A stretch of 64,000 nt of DNA, taken from Bartonella tribocorum CIP 105476 (GTDB lineage: Bacteria; Pseudomonadota; Alphaproteobacteria; Rhizobiales; Rhizobiaceae). A program made the position numbers and the translations under genes. The DNA is taken from assembly GCF_000196435.1 (NCBI RefSeq), contig NC_010161.1, forward strand, positions 682,001 to 746,000, read 5' to 3'. Positions 1-10,511 of this stretch are shown in pieces. Positions within the stretch are counted from its first letter, which is position 1. The number at the start of each line of letters is the position of its first letter. The notes below the pieces were generated by a model. It searched no databases. It saw only the letters and a list, made by a program, of their open reading frames with translations, and was not told the DNA's origin.

Positions 1-152
1 CTTTGGAACAATCCATTGATATTTATGAACGTGGTGAAGCGCTTAAAAAACATTGTGAAAAACTCTTGAAGGTTGCTGAAGCCAAAGTTGAAAAAATTCA
101 GCTTTCACAGGAAGGTTCTCCAGAAGGCGTAGAGCCACTTGATGCTCAATAA
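1..152 (+). CDS. xseB: Exodeoxyribonuclease VII small subunit, C-terminal part (partial)
   Basis: The reading frame is open from the window edge (codons begin at base 3) to a TAA at 150-152 and gives the last 49 residues of XseB. The visible part carries the family's helical signature, '[16 protein letters not shown]', followed by a short acidic tail. XseB is the small subunit of exonuclease VII, which with XseA degrades single-stranded DNA into oligonucleotides in the cytoplasm. The gene lies just upstream of dxs in the same direction, an order common in alphaproteobacteria. The start lies outside the window. Confidence 0.85.
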
Positions 153-397
153 TATTAAATATTTTGGGATATTTATTGTGGGACTCTAAGAGATGCAATA
201 ATCTTAGTTTATAGAAAGCAAATTTTATTGATTTCTTTTTTATAAAATAAGTTAAAAATGGAAAAGATCATCAATCATCTCAAAGAGAGAAGAGCATTTT
301 TCAGTAAAAAAGATGTAAAGCTCTCAATAAACGAGTAGAAAAGATATATTTTTAATCGTTGCTTTCTCTTGAGCTAAGATAATAGAAAGGAATTTTT

Positions 398-2305
398 TTG
401 TCTCAGGTCTTAACACCATTGCTTGACCGTGTTTGTTTCCCGCAAGATTTGCGGGCATTACCTGAGTCTTATCTGGTACAGTTGGCTAATGAGTTGCGGA
501 CCGAAACGATTGATGCGGTTTCTGTAACAGGAGGTCATCTTGGAGCAGGACTTGGTGTTGTTGAGCTTACAGTTGCATTACATTATATTTTTAATACACC
601 AGAGGATAGGATTATTTGGGATGTTGGTCATCAAACCTATCCACACAAAATTTTAACGGGGCGTAGAGAAAAAATTCGCACATTACGTCAAGAGGGCGGG
701 CTATCAGGTTTTACAAAACGTGTAGAGAGTGTGTATGATCCATTTGGAGCGGGGCACTCATCAACTTCTATTTCGGCAGGGCTTGGCATGGCGGTGGCAA
801 GTGCTTTGAAAGAAGAGAAAAAACGCAAAGTCATTGCTGTCATTGGTGATGGTGCAATGTCTGCGGGTATGGCTTATGAAGCAATGAATAACGCTGGTGC
901 TTTGAATGCACGCTTGATTGTTATTCTGAATGATAACGATATGTCTATCGCACCGCCTACAGGTTCTATGAGTGCACATCTTGCACGGTTAGTCTCTCGT
1001 CCTTCTTATCGTCATTTACGTGAACGCGTAAAAATGTTGAGTGAAAAATTGCCAAAGTTTTTTTGGGACAAGGCACGTCGTTCAGAGGAGTTTGCGCGTG
1101 GACTTTTGGTAGGGGGAACGTTATTTGATGAGCTTGGCTTTTATTATGTTGGCCCCATAGATGGGCACAATTTAGGGCATTTATTGCCTGTTTTAAAAAA
1201 TGTTCGAGAATACCCTCATGGTCCTGTTTTGGTGCATGTTGTAACCCATAAGGGAAAGGGATATCCACCTGCAGAAGCCTCGTCCGATAAATATCATGGT
1301 GTTAATCGTTTTGATGTCACGACAGGAAAACAGGTTAAGGCATCAAGTAATATCTTACCCTATACCAAGGTATTTTCTAAAGCTTTAGTAGAAGAGGCAT
1401 GCCATGATGATAAGATTGTTGGCATAACGGCAGCGATGCCAACAGGGACAGGGCTTGATTCTTTTGCAGAAAAATTTCCTGAAAAGATGTTTGATGTTGG
1501 TATTGCTGAGCAACATGCCGTAACTTTTGCGGCAGGACTTGCTTGTGAAGGGTATAAGCCTTTTGTTGCAATTTATTCTACTTTTTTACAGCGTGCTTAT
1601 GATCAAATTATTCATGATGTATCAATTCAAAAATTACCGGTCCGTTTTGCCATTGATAGAGCAGGTTTTGTGGGGGCAGATGGGGCAACGCACGCTGGCA
1701 GTTTTGATATCGTTTTTTTGGCTACGCTTCCTGAGTTTGTTGTTATGGCGCCTTCAGATGAACTTGAGCTGATGCATATGGTACGTACAGCTGCAGCTTA
1801 TGATCAGGGGCCCATTTCTTTTCGTTATCCACGTGGTGAAGGTATTGGTATAGATTTACCGCAACGTGGTGAGATATTAGAGATTGGAAAAGGACGCGTT
1901 CTGCGTGAAGGAAATAGGATCGCTCTGGTTTGTTTTGGAACACGAATGTCAGAAGTGTTGCGAGCTGCTGATAGGTTGGGAGCTAAAGGGTTATCGACGA
2001 CGGTTGCAGATGCACGGTTTGCAAAACCTTTGGATAAGGATTTGATGCGTCGTTTAGCACGTGAGCATGAAGTTTTGGTGACAATTGAAGAAGGTGCAAT
2101 CGGTGGATTTGGAGCGCATTTATTACAATTTTTAGCACAAGAAGGGCTCTTAGAGCATGGTTTAAAAGTTCGTACACTAAAATTTCCTGATGAATATTTG
2201 AATCATGGTTCACCAGAAAAAGTTCTCTCAACGATTGGGCTTGATGCTATGGGTATTGTCAACACGGTGTTAACGGTCGTGGGACGCGAGATTCGAATGG
2301 AATAG
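398..2305 (+). CDS. dxs: 1-deoxy-D-xylulose-5-phosphate synthase
   Basis: Dxs condenses pyruvate and glyceraldehyde 3-phosphate into DXP, the first step of the MEP isoprenoid pathway, using thiamine diphosphate. The 635-aa product is full length for the family. It has the GHLGAGLG segment near residue 46, the ThDP/Mg site GDGAMSAG near residue 150, the catalytic-glutamate segment [14 protein letters not shown] near 367 and the DRAG segment near 420, which covers the pyrimidine and transketolase C-terminal domains. The start is a TTG preceded by an AGAAAGGA Shine-Dalgarno about 6 bases upstream; no closer ATG fits. ispH of the same pathway lies 6 kb away. tlyA follows after 16 bp, so the genes are probably co-transcribed. 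Confidence 0.96.
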   Translation: MSQVLTPLLDRVCFPQDLRALPESYLVQLANELRTETIDAVSVTGGHLGAGLGVVELTVALHYIFNTPEDRIIWDVGHQTYPHKILTGRREKIRTLRQEGGLSGFTKRVESVYDPFGAGHSSTSISAGLGMAVASALKEEKKRKVIAVIGDGAMSAGMAYEAMNNAGALNARLIVILNDNDMSIAPPTGSMSAHLARLVSRPSYRHLRERVKMLSEKLPKFFWDKARRSEEFARGLLVGGTLFDELGFYYVGPIDGHNLGHLLPVLKNVREYPHGPVLVHVVTHKGKGYPPAEASSDKYHGVNRFDVTTGKQVKASSNILPYTKVFSKALVEEACHDDKIVGITAAMPTGTGLDSFAEKFPEKMFDVGIAEQHAVTFAAGLACEGYKPFVAIYSTFLQRAYDQIIHDVSIQKLPVRFAIDRAGFVGADGATHAGSFDIVFLATLPEFVVMAPSDELELMHMVRTAAAYDQGPISFRYPRGEGIGIDLPQRGEILEIGKGRVLREGNRIALVCFGTRMSEVLRAADRLGAKGLSTTVADARFAKPLDKDLMRRLAREHEVLVTIEEGAIGGFGAHLLQFLAQEGLLEHGLKVRTLKFPDEYLNHGSPEKVLSTIGLDAMGIVNTVLTVVGREIRME

Positions 2306-2321
2306 AAAATTCGAGTATGAG

Positions 2322-3065
2322 ATGGCTTCCAGAAAAAGGCTCGATATTCTTTTAGTTGAAAAAAACTTTTTTACAACACGTTCCCGTGCACGTGATGCTG
2401 TTATGCGCCAAACTGTTAAAGTTAATGGTGAAATCGTTTGTAAAGCGGGGCAAACCTTTTTTGAGAATGCAGAGATTGTTGTTTGTGATCCAGCGCAGAA
2501 TTATGTTTCGCGGGCAGCATTGAAATTGATTACAGCACTTGATGCATTTCCGATTGTAACGGACAAAGTGACAGCCATTGATGTTGGGGCATCAACAGGT
2601 GGTTTTACACAAGTTCTCTTAGAGCGTGGAGCAGCCCATGTCATTGCTGTTGATGTTGGGCATCATCAATTTGATAAACGTTTATTGGGCAGTTGTGCTA
2701 TAACCTTATTAGAAGGCTTGAATGTTAGAGATTTTCAACAGGAACATTTAGGCGGGCGGGAAATTGATCTTATTGTTTCAGATGTTAGCTTTATTTCTCT
2801 CAAACTTGCATTGCCTCCCGTTTTGTCTTTAGCCAAAAAAGGCGCCCAAGCTGTTTTATTGGTAAAGCCTCAGTTTGAGGTTGGTCGTAAACACCTTGGT
2901 AAGGGAGGAATATTAGATCCATCAAGAGCGAAAGAAACCGCTGAAGGACTTTTTGTTTGGCTCAATACGCAAACAGGATGGTGTGCAAAAGGTTTACTTC
3001 CTTCTCCTATTACAGGAGGTGATGGCAATATGGAATATTTACTATTTGGAGAAAAGAAACAGTGA
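2322..3065 (+). CDS. tlyA: TlyA family rRNA 2'-O-methyltransferase / putative hemolysin A
   Basis: The 247-aa protein has an N-terminal S4 RNA-binding domain (about residues 5-65, beginning KRLDILLVEK) and an FtsJ-like SAM-binding fold with the glycine motif DVGASTGGF near residue 87 and a VSDVSFIS segment near 154. Characterised TlyA proteins methylate ribose 2'-OH groups of rRNA cytidines; the older 'hemolysin' name comes from heterologous expression. The start ATG is 16 bp after dxs. The stop overlaps the GTG start of the next gene by 4 bp, which indicates translational coupling with another RNA methyltransferase gene. Confidence 0.92.
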   Translation: MASRKRLDILLVEKNFFTTRSRARDAVMRQTVKVNGEIVCKAGQTFFENAEIVVCDPAQNYVSRAALKLITALDAFPIVTDKVTAIDVGASTGGFTQVLLERGAAHVIAVDVGHHQFDKRLLGSCAITLLEGLNVRDFQQEHLGGREIDLIVSDVSFISLKLALPPVLSLAKKGAQAVLLVKPQFEVGRKHLGKGGILDPSRAKETAEGLFVWLNTQTGWCAKGLLPSPITGGDGNMEYLLFGEKKQ

Positions 3066-4315
3066 GTGACAATGTCATCATCGACCATATCGAAACAAAT
3101 GGTTATGGTACTTCCAAGACACCGTATGGCTTTGTTTATGTTCCTTTTACTTTACCAGGAGAATGTGCTGAAATTATTGTTCATGGAAAATATGCAACAT
3201 ATATAGCATTAAAAGAAAAATCACCAGAACGCGTTGACGCTCTTTGTCAGCATTTTGGAGAATGTGGAGGCTGTACGCTTCAACATTGGCGTGCTAATGC
3301 TTATCGCGTATGGAAACGACAATTGGTTGTTGATGCGCTGAAAAAGTATGGAATTAATAGCGTTGTTGCACCTTTAATAGAGTGTAAACCCTATAGCCGA
3401 CGGCGGGTGACTCTAACAGCATCCGTGACTCCACAAGGTCAAAAAGTTGGTTTTAATCGTTATCTTTCTCATGAGATTATAGCTCTTGAGGAATGTCCAG
3501 TCAGCCATCCAGAGCTTATTTCTCAGTTGCGTAATATCAGAGAGCTCTGTGCTTTTCTAAGCAGCTCTGTCAAACGGTTTCATGTTACGATCACACGTGT
3601 TCAAAATGGTTTAGATGTTGCTTTAAGCGATTGCATTATACACCATGAGTCACTTCGTCAGGAAATGATCAATGCAGCTCTTTCGTATGGGATGATACGT
3701 TTGTCTGTTGACGGTGAAGTTTTGATTGAACGAGAAAAACCAGTGATTTATTTTGGAGACGTCCGTGTTGAATTTCCTTCTGGTGGTTTTCTTCAAGCAA
3801 CCTGCGAAGCTGAAAATGCAATGGGCAACATTATTTTGACTCATTTAAAAAAAGCAAAGAATGCTCTTGATTTGTTTTCAGGGGTAGGAACATTTGCTTT
3901 GCGTATGGCTAAAAAGATGAATGTTCATGCTGTAGAAAATGATGAAAAAGCATTAGAAAATTTGAGTTCAGCAGCACGTTTTTCAACAGGTTTAAAAACA
4001 GTCACGTGTGAAAAACGCGATCTTTTTCGCTATCCACTTTCTGTAAAGGAACTTGAATGTTTTGAGAGTGTTGTTTTTGACCCTCCTCGTGCTGGTGCAG
4101 AGGGACAAGTTCGTGAACTGGCGAAGGCAACAGTATCACGTGTTGTGGCAATTTCATGTAATCCTGCCACATTTGCGCGTGATTTATCTCTCCTTGTTGC
4201 AGGGGGATATACAATAGAAAAAATCACACCAATTGATCAATTTTTATGGTCATCCCATGTTGAAGTTGTTGCTGTTTTGAGCAAAAATAAAAAGAAGAAG
4301 GGCTGGAAACTTTAG
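3062..4315 (+). CDS. Class I SAM-dependent RNA 5-methyluridine methyltransferase (RlmD/TrmA family)
   Basis: The 417-aa protein has the architecture of the RlmC/RlmD/TrmA family: an N-terminal TRAM-like segment (residues 1-55), iron-sulfur cysteines in CQHFGECGGC near residues 62-71 with a further Cys near 144, a SAM motif LFSGVGTFALRMA near 270, the FDPPRAGA motif near 340, and the catalytic cysteine in SCNPATF near 365. These enzymes methylate C5 of uridine in rRNA or tRNA, but which uridine cannot be assigned from sequence alone. The GTG start overlaps the tlyA stop by 4 bp. The 3' end is followed by a gene-poor stretch with an integrase relic. Confidence 0.92.
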   Translation: MSDNVIIDHIETNGYGTSKTPYGFVYVPFTLPGECAEIIVHGKYATYIALKEKSPERVDALCQHFGECGGCTLQHWRANAYRVWKRQLVVDALKKYGINSVVAPLIECKPYSRRRVTLTASVTPQGQKVGFNRYLSHEIIALEECPVSHPELISQLRNIRELCAFLSSSVKRFHVTITRVQNGLDVALSDCIIHHESLRQEMINAALSYGMIRLSVDGEVLIEREKPVIYFGDVRVEFPSGGFLQATCEAENAMGNIILTHLKKAKNALDLFSGVGTFALRMAKKMNVHAVENDEKALENLSSAARFSTGLKTVTCEKRDLFRYPLSVKELECFESVVFDPPRAGAEGQVRELAKATVSRVVAISCNPATFARDLSLLVAGGYTIEKITPIDQFLWSSHVEVVAVLSKNKKKKGWKL

Positions 4316-4544
4316 CTTAAAAATTTTTTTACACCATGAAGATTTTTAAAAAAGTTTACTTGGGGATTATTATAAAAATCTCTCTAAAATTTATCACAAT
4401 AATAACCTTTTTCTTATTGAAATTAAGAGCACTAAATATAGACAGTGTTTTTACTTTAAACTTTTTTATTATGAAACAGACAGTATTTCCCCACATAAAA
4501 GACTAATAACGTATTACGAAAAAGGTATGTTTGAGGGTATATCT

Positions 4545-4800
4545 GAAAAAGCCGGCACTAACGCTATATTTGCATCTCCCAATGTCGTGACAGCCCTTGG
4601 GATTTGAGATAATTCATAAGAGGCATGTTTTTTGTACAGTTTCATCCCATACAGCACTCTCTACTTGTAACATACAAACCAATGGTTTTACTGATTCAAC
4701 ATACACAGATTTGAAATAAAAGAATTCCATGGCATTCAAGGTTTTAATTTAATATGAACAGCGCTGTATTATTTTTATAAATCAATATATTATAACAGAA
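4545..4800 (-). pseudogene. Degraded integrase 5'-end relic (dispersed family, copy A)
   Basis: Between the RNA methyltransferase and tldD there is no intact gene. Bases 4575-4797 read on the minus strand as a decayed copy of a sequence found seven more times in the window. Shared words are 'GATTCAACATA..AGATTTGAAAT' (4698-4722), a 'CATAAGAGGC' segment and the codons for AVTTLG at 4575-4600. The leader end resembles 'TTTATAAATCAATAT' at 4777-4791. The family is identified by the longer copy at 31.75-32.78 kb as the N-terminal part of a P4-type integrase. The rest of the intergenic stretch (4316-4544) shows nothing else. Confidence 0.6.
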
Positions 4801-4878
4801 TCCCCTCCCCAAAAACCGTCTTGGTAGATGAGAAGGGAGCAATACTTGGAAGGAATGAAAATGAGTAAGCTTATTCTT

Positions 4879-6294
4879 TTATAGCGCAGTTCCACCAATT
4901 GTCATATTATTGATTCGCAAATGAGGTTGTCCAACACCAACAGGAACATTTTGTCCTGCTTTTCCGCACATACCAATACCGTTATCCAGTTTACTATCAT
5001 TTCCAATCATTGTGATACGTTTCATAGCCTCTGGTCCATTTCCAATAAGAGTTGCACCTTTTATTGGTGCACCAATTTTACCATTTTCTACTCGGTATGC
5101 TTCAGTACATTCAAAGACGAACTTACCAGAAGTAATATCAACTTGTCCTCCACCAAATGAAACAGCGTAGATACCACTCTTAAGGGAAGAAAGGATTTCT
5201 TCAGGTGTTTTATCTCCTCCTAGCATGATTGTATTCGTCATTCGTGGCATTGGGGCACAAGCATAGGATTCACGCCGTCCATTTCCGGTTGATTGACTTC
5301 CCATAAGCCGTGCATTAAGCCTATCTTGCATAAAACCAACGAGTTTTCCATCTTCAATGAGAACGTTATATCCTGAAGGGGTCCCCTCATCATCAATCGT
5401 GAGAGAACCACGGCAATGAGGAATTGTTCCATCATCAACAACTGTAACACCTTTTGCCGCAACTTGTTGTCCTAAAAGTTCAGAAAAAGCAGATGTTTTT
5501 TTGCGGTTAAAATCACCTTCTAAACCATGACCTACAGCTTCATGGAGCATAACACCAGGCCATCCATTGGCTAAGACAACATCAAATGTTCCTGCAGGTG
5601 CTGCTTCTGCTTCTAAATTTGTTAAAGCCATACGTAAGGCTTCATCCGCGGCTTGTTTCCAATTTTCTTCACAAATAAATTGATCAAATGCTTGTCGTCC
5701 CCCACATCCATAAAAACCATTTTCACGTCGATTGCCTTCAGCCGCAACCACGGATATAGAAAGGCGTACAAGGGGACGAATATCACGAACCAAATATCCA
5801 TCTGCACGTAAAATTTCGATATGTTGTAGTGAGCCAGAAAGAGAAACAGTTACTTGATGCAATTTATCATTTTTTGCTCGTAAATAAGCATCAATTTTTT
5901 GCAAAAGAGCACTTTTTTCTTCAAATGATGGGGTATCAAGGGGATTATGTGGTTGATAAAGCCTCTTATTTGTTTGTTGAGGAGCTATACTATAAGGTCC
6001 GGCATGATTATTATAGGTAACAGCTTTAGCTGCTTCACAAGCATGTTTGAGTGCAGCAGCTGATAATTCATTAGAGTGTGCATATCCAGTCGCTTCTCCA
6101 GCAACGACACGCATACCAAACCCCATATCTTGATGGAAAGAACCGTTTTTAAGTTGTCCATTATCAAATAAAAGGGCTTCGCTTTCTGTGTACTCGAGGT
6201 AAAGTTCTCCATCATCAGCATGATGAAGCGTTTCCTGCACAAGTGATTGCACTTTAGAGGAAGCAATATCAAAATGATCAATTAGCGATTTCAT
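4879..6294 (-). CDS. tldD: Metalloprotease TldD
   Basis: The 471-aa protein is full length for TldD, the zinc peptidase subunit that partners PmbA/TldE; the pair trims unfolded peptides and matures some ribosomal peptides such as microcin B17. The zinc site HEAVGHGLEGD lies near residues 250-260, and the C-terminal half carries the usual GGGQVD and GNGP segments. The ATG at 6294 gives the familiar N-terminus. No pmbA gene is nearby. It lies tail-to-tail with the upstream methyltransferase across relic DNA, and is followed on its 5' side by a gene of the same orientation about 110 bp away. Confidence 0.95.
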   Translation of the reverse strand: MKSLIDHFDIASSKVQSLVQETLHHADDGELYLEYTESEALLFDNGQLKNGSFHQDMGFGMRVVAGEATGYAHSNELSAAALKHACEAAKAVTYNNHAGPYSIAPQQTNKRLYQPHNPLDTPSFEEKSALLQKIDAYLRAKNDKLHQVTVSLSGSLQHIEILRADGYLVRDIRPLVRLSISVVAAEGNRRENGFYGCGGRQAFDQFICEENWKQAADEALRMALTNLEAEAAPAGTFDVVLANGWPGVMLHEAVGHGLEGDFNRKKTSAFSELLGQQVAAKGVTVVDDGTIPHCRGSLTIDDEGTPSGYNVLIEDGKLVGFMQDRLNARLMGSQSTGNGRRESYACAPMPRMTNTIMLGGDKTPEEILSSLKSGIYAVSFGGGQVDITSGKFVFECTEAYRVENGKIGAPIKGATLIGNGPEAMKRITMIGNDSKLDNGIGMCGKAGQNVPVGVGQPHLRINNMTIGGTAL

Positions 6295-6404
6295 AAAAAT
6301 TATCCTATTTTTATTGGGGGCTTAGAAGATTTTTATTGATCTAATTTAAGAAGCTCTCAAAATATATGAGGAGATTTTAATCATCCAATGTGTGTTGATT
6401 TCAT

Positions 6405-6944
6405 TTACGTGGGCAAGGTTGCATAGGCATCGCCAAGACCCTGAAGGTCAACGAAACCTCCAATTCCTTGTTCTGGGGTTGTAAAGATAAAATAGGTTGC
6501 CATTTTTCCTTTTAAAAAGAGTTGTAATATATCTTCTTTAAGAAAAGCTTCAGCAACACAATTATCACCAAGACAACGACGATATTCCATTCTACCCATA
6601 TTTTTATCGTCAATTTTAATTCCAACACCAGGACGTAATTCAACGCGAATCGGAACAAAAACACGCATTAAAGCCCCTTGCTTTTGAGGAAGCTTATAAA
6701 ATGTAACGCGCAAAGTAATATCATGACGACCTTGTGTATGGACGTTTTGTACAACCTCACACTGCATATTAGGTGTCCCTGGTGGGAGAGCACAAACTTT
6801 TGTCCATGCACCATAGGTTTGTGGAGCAGGGACATTTTGCGCATAGGGTGTTTGTGCAAAAGCGTAATTAATAGAACTGCTATAAAGTGGGTGAAGAACA
6901 GCACCAATAAAAAAAACTTTTTTGAGTAATTTATAAAGTATCAC
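6405..6944 (-). CDS. Invasion-associated locus B (IalB) family secreted protein
   Basis: The product has the IalB-family pattern: an N-terminal signal segment ending near YAFA-QTPYAQ, then YGAWTKVCALP, MQCEVVQNV, and a C-terminal CLGDNCVAEAF pair of cysteines that probably forms a disulfide. IalB proteins of Bartonella and Brucella are outer-membrane or periplasmic proteins; IalB itself is linked to erythrocyte invasion, but paralogues like this one are mostly uncharacterised. I chose the GTG at 6944 because it gives a 179-aa protein with a clean signal peptide (Lys-rich N-terminus, hydrophobic core) and an AGGA 9 bases upstream. In-frame ATG codons further out (up to 7031) would add an odd hydrophobic extension. 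Confidence 0.8.
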   Translation of the reverse strand: MILYKLLKKVFFIGAVLHPLYSSSINYAFAQTPYAQNVPAPQTYGAWTKVCALPPGTPNMQCEVVQNVHTQGRHDITLRVTFYKLPQKQGALMRVFVPIRVELRPGVGIKIDDKNMGRMEYRRCLGDNCVAEAFLKEDILQLFLKGKMATYFIFTTPEQGIGGFVDLQGLGDAYATLPT

Positions 6945-7296
6945 AAAAAATCCTATCCAACTCAACACATACACAATCATGCACAGACTGTGCATAAAAA
7001 ATGAATTCCTCACATAAAAACTATAACACAAAACCAGTATCTACCAAAATATATTCATCTCTATATAATAAATAAAGGGAAATGAGAAAAAAAACATTTT
7101 ATAGGAGATAAATTTTCAGCATGGCTTTATGCTGTTTGGTAGGATACACTTTTATGATACATTTGTAATGTCAGAGAAAATGTGATTGAAAAAATGTATT
7201 TTTGTTGCAAAGAGTTCTACCTATTTTAGGAGATGCCTACGAGATATATTTTCTCAAAAATACGATTGGTTTTAATGGATCATTCCCATACGCTAG

Positions 7297-7336
7297 ATAA
7301 TATTTGCCAAATAATATTTGCCAAATAATATTTATT
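7297..7336. repeat. Short tandem repeat, 14-bp unit x about 2.8
   Basis: The unit ATAATATTTGCCAA is repeated head to tail just upstream of ctaB, within the 416-bp spacer between the IalB-like gene and ctaB. The spacer (6945-7360) otherwise holds only the divergent promoter region and no gene. The repeat is close enough to ctaB (about 25 bp) to affect promoter spacing if its copy number varies; that effect is inference. Confidence 0.7.
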
Positions 7337-7360
7337 TGTGAATGACAGAAATGAAAAAGG

Positions 7361-8308
7361 GTGTTGAGTGGAATGTCTGTTTCAGGAGAGTTATCGGTTG
7401 CAAATGGCAAATCAACGCCACCAAAATCCAGCATTAGTGATTATATTGCATTATTAAAGCCGCGTGTTATGTCACTGGTGGTCTTTACGGCACTGGTTGG
7501 TTTAATGGTGTCTCCTGTTCCCATCAATCCGTGGTATGGTTTTTTAGCAATTATATGTATTGCTGTTGGTGGTGGGGGTGCGGGAGCATTGAATATGTGG
7601 TATGATGCTGACATTGATGCCGTGATGGAACGGACTAAAAAGCGCCCCATTCCTATGGGTAAAATCAGTCCTCCAAAAGCATTTATTTTTGGCATGGTCT
7701 TGTCTCTGCTTTCAGTATTGGTTATGGGGAGCTTCATTAATTGGTTTGCGGCATTTTTTCTTGCATTTACAATTTTCTTTTATGTCGTTATCTATACAAT
7801 CTGGTTAAAGCGTATCACACCACAAAATATTGTTATTGGTGGTGCTTCTGGGGCTTTCCCTCCAATGATTGGATGGGCTGTTACAACTGGGGCGGTAAGT
7901 CTTGATAGCTTTTTATTATTTTTAATCATTTTTATGTGGACGCCCCCTCATTTTTGGGCTCTTTCTCTCTTTTCATCTCTTGATTATGAGGCTGCGGGTA
8001 TCCCTATGATGCCTAACGTACGAGGTGAATACTCAACAAAAAAACAGATCCTATTTTATACTGTTTTGATGGTATTATGTGCTACTGCTCCTTGCTTCAC
8101 GGGTCTTGGTGGAGTTTTTTATGGTATTTTTTCAACAATTTTAGGCATTATTTTTATTTATTTTGCCTATCGTTTGTGGAAAGCTAATACACATGATGAA
8201 ACTATTTTGATGGCCAAAAAAACGTTTTTCTTTTCGTTACTTTATTTGGCAGCTGTCTTTGGAGCTCTTTTGATTGAATCTCTTGTTCGATATTTTATCG
8301 ACCTTTAG
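7361..8308 (+). CDS. ctaB: Protoheme IX farnesyltransferase (heme O synthase)
   Basis: CtaB transfers a farnesyl group to protoheme to make heme O for terminal oxidases. The 315-aa product is a UbiA-family polytopic membrane protein with about nine predicted helices. The first aspartate-rich prenyl-diphosphate site, NMWYDADIDAVMERT, lies near residues 77-91, and KRPIP follows. The region before the first helix begins at DYIALLKPRVMSL. The start is ambiguous: GTG at 7361 or ATG at 7373 (MSVSGEL). Neither has an ideal ribosome site, and the ATG is equally plausible. The gene stands alone between the IalB-like gene and ispH. Confidence 0.94.
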   Translation: MLSGMSVSGELSVANGKSTPPKSSISDYIALLKPRVMSLVVFTALVGLMVSPVPINPWYGFLAIICIAVGGGGAGALNMWYDADIDAVMERTKKRPIPMGKISPPKAFIFGMVLSLLSVLVMGSFINWFAAFFLAFTIFFYVVIYTIWLKRITPQNIVIGGASGAFPPMIGWAVTTGAVSLDSFLLFLIIFMWTPPHFWALSLFSSLDYEAAGIPMMPNVRGEYSTKKQILFYTVLMVLCATAPCFTGLGGVFYGIFSTILGIIFIYFAYRLWKANTHDETILMAKKTFFFSLLYLAAVFGALLIESLVRYFIDL

Positions 8309-8491
8309 GCAAATAAAATAAAAAAGTAAATTTTAAAAGAGCTTTTCTTCAGGAAAGTGCTGTAAGAAAACGCTATAGAGTGTGTTCTTATGCAAAAGAT
8401 AATATTGCGTGTTTTTTTAAGATTGCTTATTCATGTATAATGATAGGTTGTTTGAATATGAGACTAAAGCTATAGCGATTAAGGATGATTT

Positions 8492-9547
8492 ATGTCTGGA
8501 CTTCCCCCTTTAACGATACGTCTTTGTGGTCCACGTGGATTTTGTGCAGGGGTTGATCGCGCTATCCAGATTGTTCTGCTTGCATTAAAAAAATACAGTG
8601 CTCCAGTGTATGTTCGTCATGAAATTGTACACAATCGCTACGTGGTTGAGGGATTACAGCAAAGGGGAGCCGTTTTTGTTGAAGAACTTGATGAGATCCC
8701 AGAAGAACATCGCAATCAACCGGTTGTTTTTTCTGCCCATGGTGTACCAAAATCTGTCTCAGAAGAGGCACGACGTTATAATTTGTTTTATCTCGATGCA
8801 ACATGTCCGTTGGTCTCGAAAGTTCATAAACAAGCGATACGGCATCAACGTCACGGCCGTCATGTTATATTAATTGGTCATGCTGGTCATCCTGAGGTTA
8901 TAGGGACCATGGGACAGCTTGAAGATGGGGCTGTGACGCTTATTGAAACGATAGAAGATGCTTTGCATTATCAACCAGGTGATCCAGATAAATTAGGATT
9001 TGTCACACAAACAACGCTATCTGTTGAAGACACAGCAGGAATTCTCGATGTATTACAACAACGTTTTCCTACATTAGCAGCCCCAGCGGCTGAGTCAATT
9101 TGCTATGCTACAACGAATCGGCAAGATGCGGTTAAGGCAGCTGCAAAGGGGAGTGATTTGTTTTTGATTGTTGGAGCGCCAAATTCTTCTAATTCACGAC
9201 GTTTGGTAGAAGTTGCTGAAAAGTCTGGGGCACGGCAAGCTATTTTAGTTCAACGCGCTGATGAAATTAATTTTGAAAACCTAAAAGCTCTTTCTGTTGT
9301 CAGTCTTTCAGCAGGGGCTTCGGCTCCTGAAATTATTATTGATGAAATTATTTCAGCATTTCGTGCGCGTTATAATGTGACCATAGAATTAGCTGAAACA
9401 GTGGTGGAAACGGAAAGATTTTTAGTAAGTCGCGAATTACGTGACGTCATTTTAACGTCTCAAGATATGGCATTCGTGAATGGTCAAGCAAATAATGCAA
9501 AAAATGAAAATCAGAATACAGACATGTTCACAACGAAAGCAGAATAA
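8492..9547 (+). CDS. ispH: 4-hydroxy-3-methylbut-2-enyl diphosphate reductase
   Basis: IspH (LytB) is the last enzyme of the MEP pathway and makes IPP and DMAPP at an iron-sulfur cluster. The three cluster cysteines are visible at residue 18 (GPRGFCAGVDRA), 105 (DATCPLVSKVH) and 204 (ESICYATTNRQ). At 351 aa the protein is about 30 residues longer than the E. coli enzyme, because of a hydrophilic tail rich in Asn, Glu and Lys. An AAGGA lies 8 bases before the ATG. The TAA stop overlaps the ATG of thrB (TAATG), so the two are translationally coupled. Confidence 0.96.
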   Translation: MSGLPPLTIRLCGPRGFCAGVDRAIQIVLLALKKYSAPVYVRHEIVHNRYVVEGLQQRGAVFVEELDEIPEEHRNQPVVFSAHGVPKSVSEEARRYNLFYLDATCPLVSKVHKQAIRHQRHGRHVILIGHAGHPEVIGTMGQLEDGAVTLIETIEDALHYQPGDPDKLGFVTQTTLSVEDTAGILDVLQQRFPTLAAPAAESICYATTNRQDAVKAAAKGSDLFLIVGAPNSSNSRRLVEVAEKSGARQAILVQRADEINFENLKALSVVSLSAGASAPEIIIDEIISAFRARYNVTIELAETVVETERFLVSRELRDVILTSQDMAFVNGQANNAKNENQNTDMFTTKAE

Positions 9548-10506
9548 TGGCCGTTTATACAGATATTCATCCAAATGATTTAAAAGTGTTTTTAACACGT
9601 TATGCAATAGGATCACTTTTGTCTTATCAAGGGATAGAAGAAGGGATTGAAAATTCTAACTTTATGCTGGAGACAACACAAGGGCGGTTTATTTTAACAC
9701 TTTATGAAAAGCGTATTTCAAAAGATGATTTACCTTTTTTTTGTCGCTTGATGCAGCATTTAGGACAGCGTGGAATTCCTTGTCCTCAACCCATTATTCA
9801 AAATGATGGAGTGATGATTGGTGAACTAGCAGGACGTCCTGCTGCTATTATTACTTTTCTGGAAGGAGAGTGGATTCGTCAGCCCGATATAGATCATTGT
9901 GGCGAAGTAGGGACAGGGTTAGCGCAATTGCATTTGGCAGGACAGGATTTTACACTCAGTCGTAAAAATACGCTTTCTATTATGGATTGGCAAGTATTGT
10001 GGCAACGTTGTCAAATCACAGAAGATGCATTGTTAAAAGAGTTTGGACAAAAAATTGAGTCGGAACTGGCTTTTTTACAGGAAAATTGGCCGTTCAATTT
10101 ACCAACAGGTATTATTCATGCGGATTTATTTAATGATAACGTCTTTTTTGTGAATCATTGTCTTTCTGGTATGATAGATTTCTATTTTGCGTGTAATGAC
10201 TTTTTTTCTTATGATTTAGCGATTTGTTTAAATGCTTGGTGCTTTGAGCCTGATTATTCCTATAATCTTATCAAAGCACGTAAATTATTGGAAAATTATC
10301 AAAAAATAAGACCATTGATCCCTTTAGAATTGGATAAGATTGTTTTATTGGCTCGTGGTGCGTCTTTACGTTTTTTACTCACACGTCTTTATGATTGGTT
10401 TAATACACCGCCTGATAGCTTTGTTATTAAGAAAAATCCATGGGAATATTGGCACAAGCTTTGTTTTTTCAGTAACGTAAATTCTCTAAGCGAATTAGGT
10501 TTTTAA
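9547..10506 (+). CDS. thrB: Homoserine kinase, aminoglycoside-phosphotransferase type (ThrB2)
   Basis: This 319-aa protein belongs to the APH-like homoserine kinases of alphaproteobacteria, not to the GHMP ThrB of E. coli. The catalytic loop is [11 protein letters not shown] with His191 and Asp193, followed by the metal-binding [10 protein letters not shown]. It phosphorylates homoserine for threonine synthesis; threonine synthase lies at 17.6-19.0 kb. It is embedded in an ispH-thrB-rnhA run, with a 1-bp overlap upstream and a 5-bp gap downstream, an order seen in other Rhizobiales. Confidence 0.92.
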   Translation: MAVYTDIHPNDLKVFLTRYAIGSLLSYQGIEEGIENSNFMLETTQGRFILTLYEKRISKDDLPFFCRLMQHLGQRGIPCPQPIIQNDGVMIGELAGRPAAIITFLEGEWIRQPDIDHCGEVGTGLAQLHLAGQDFTLSRKNTLSIMDWQVLWQRCQITEDALLKEFGQKIESELAFLQENWPFNLPTGIIHADLFNDNVFFVNHCLSGMIDFYFACNDFFSYDLAICLNAWCFEPDYSYNLIKARKLLENYQKIRPLIPLELDKIVLLARGASLRFLLTRLYDWFNTPPDSFVIKKNPWEYWHKLCFFSNVNSLSELGF

Positions 10507-10511
10507 ATTTT

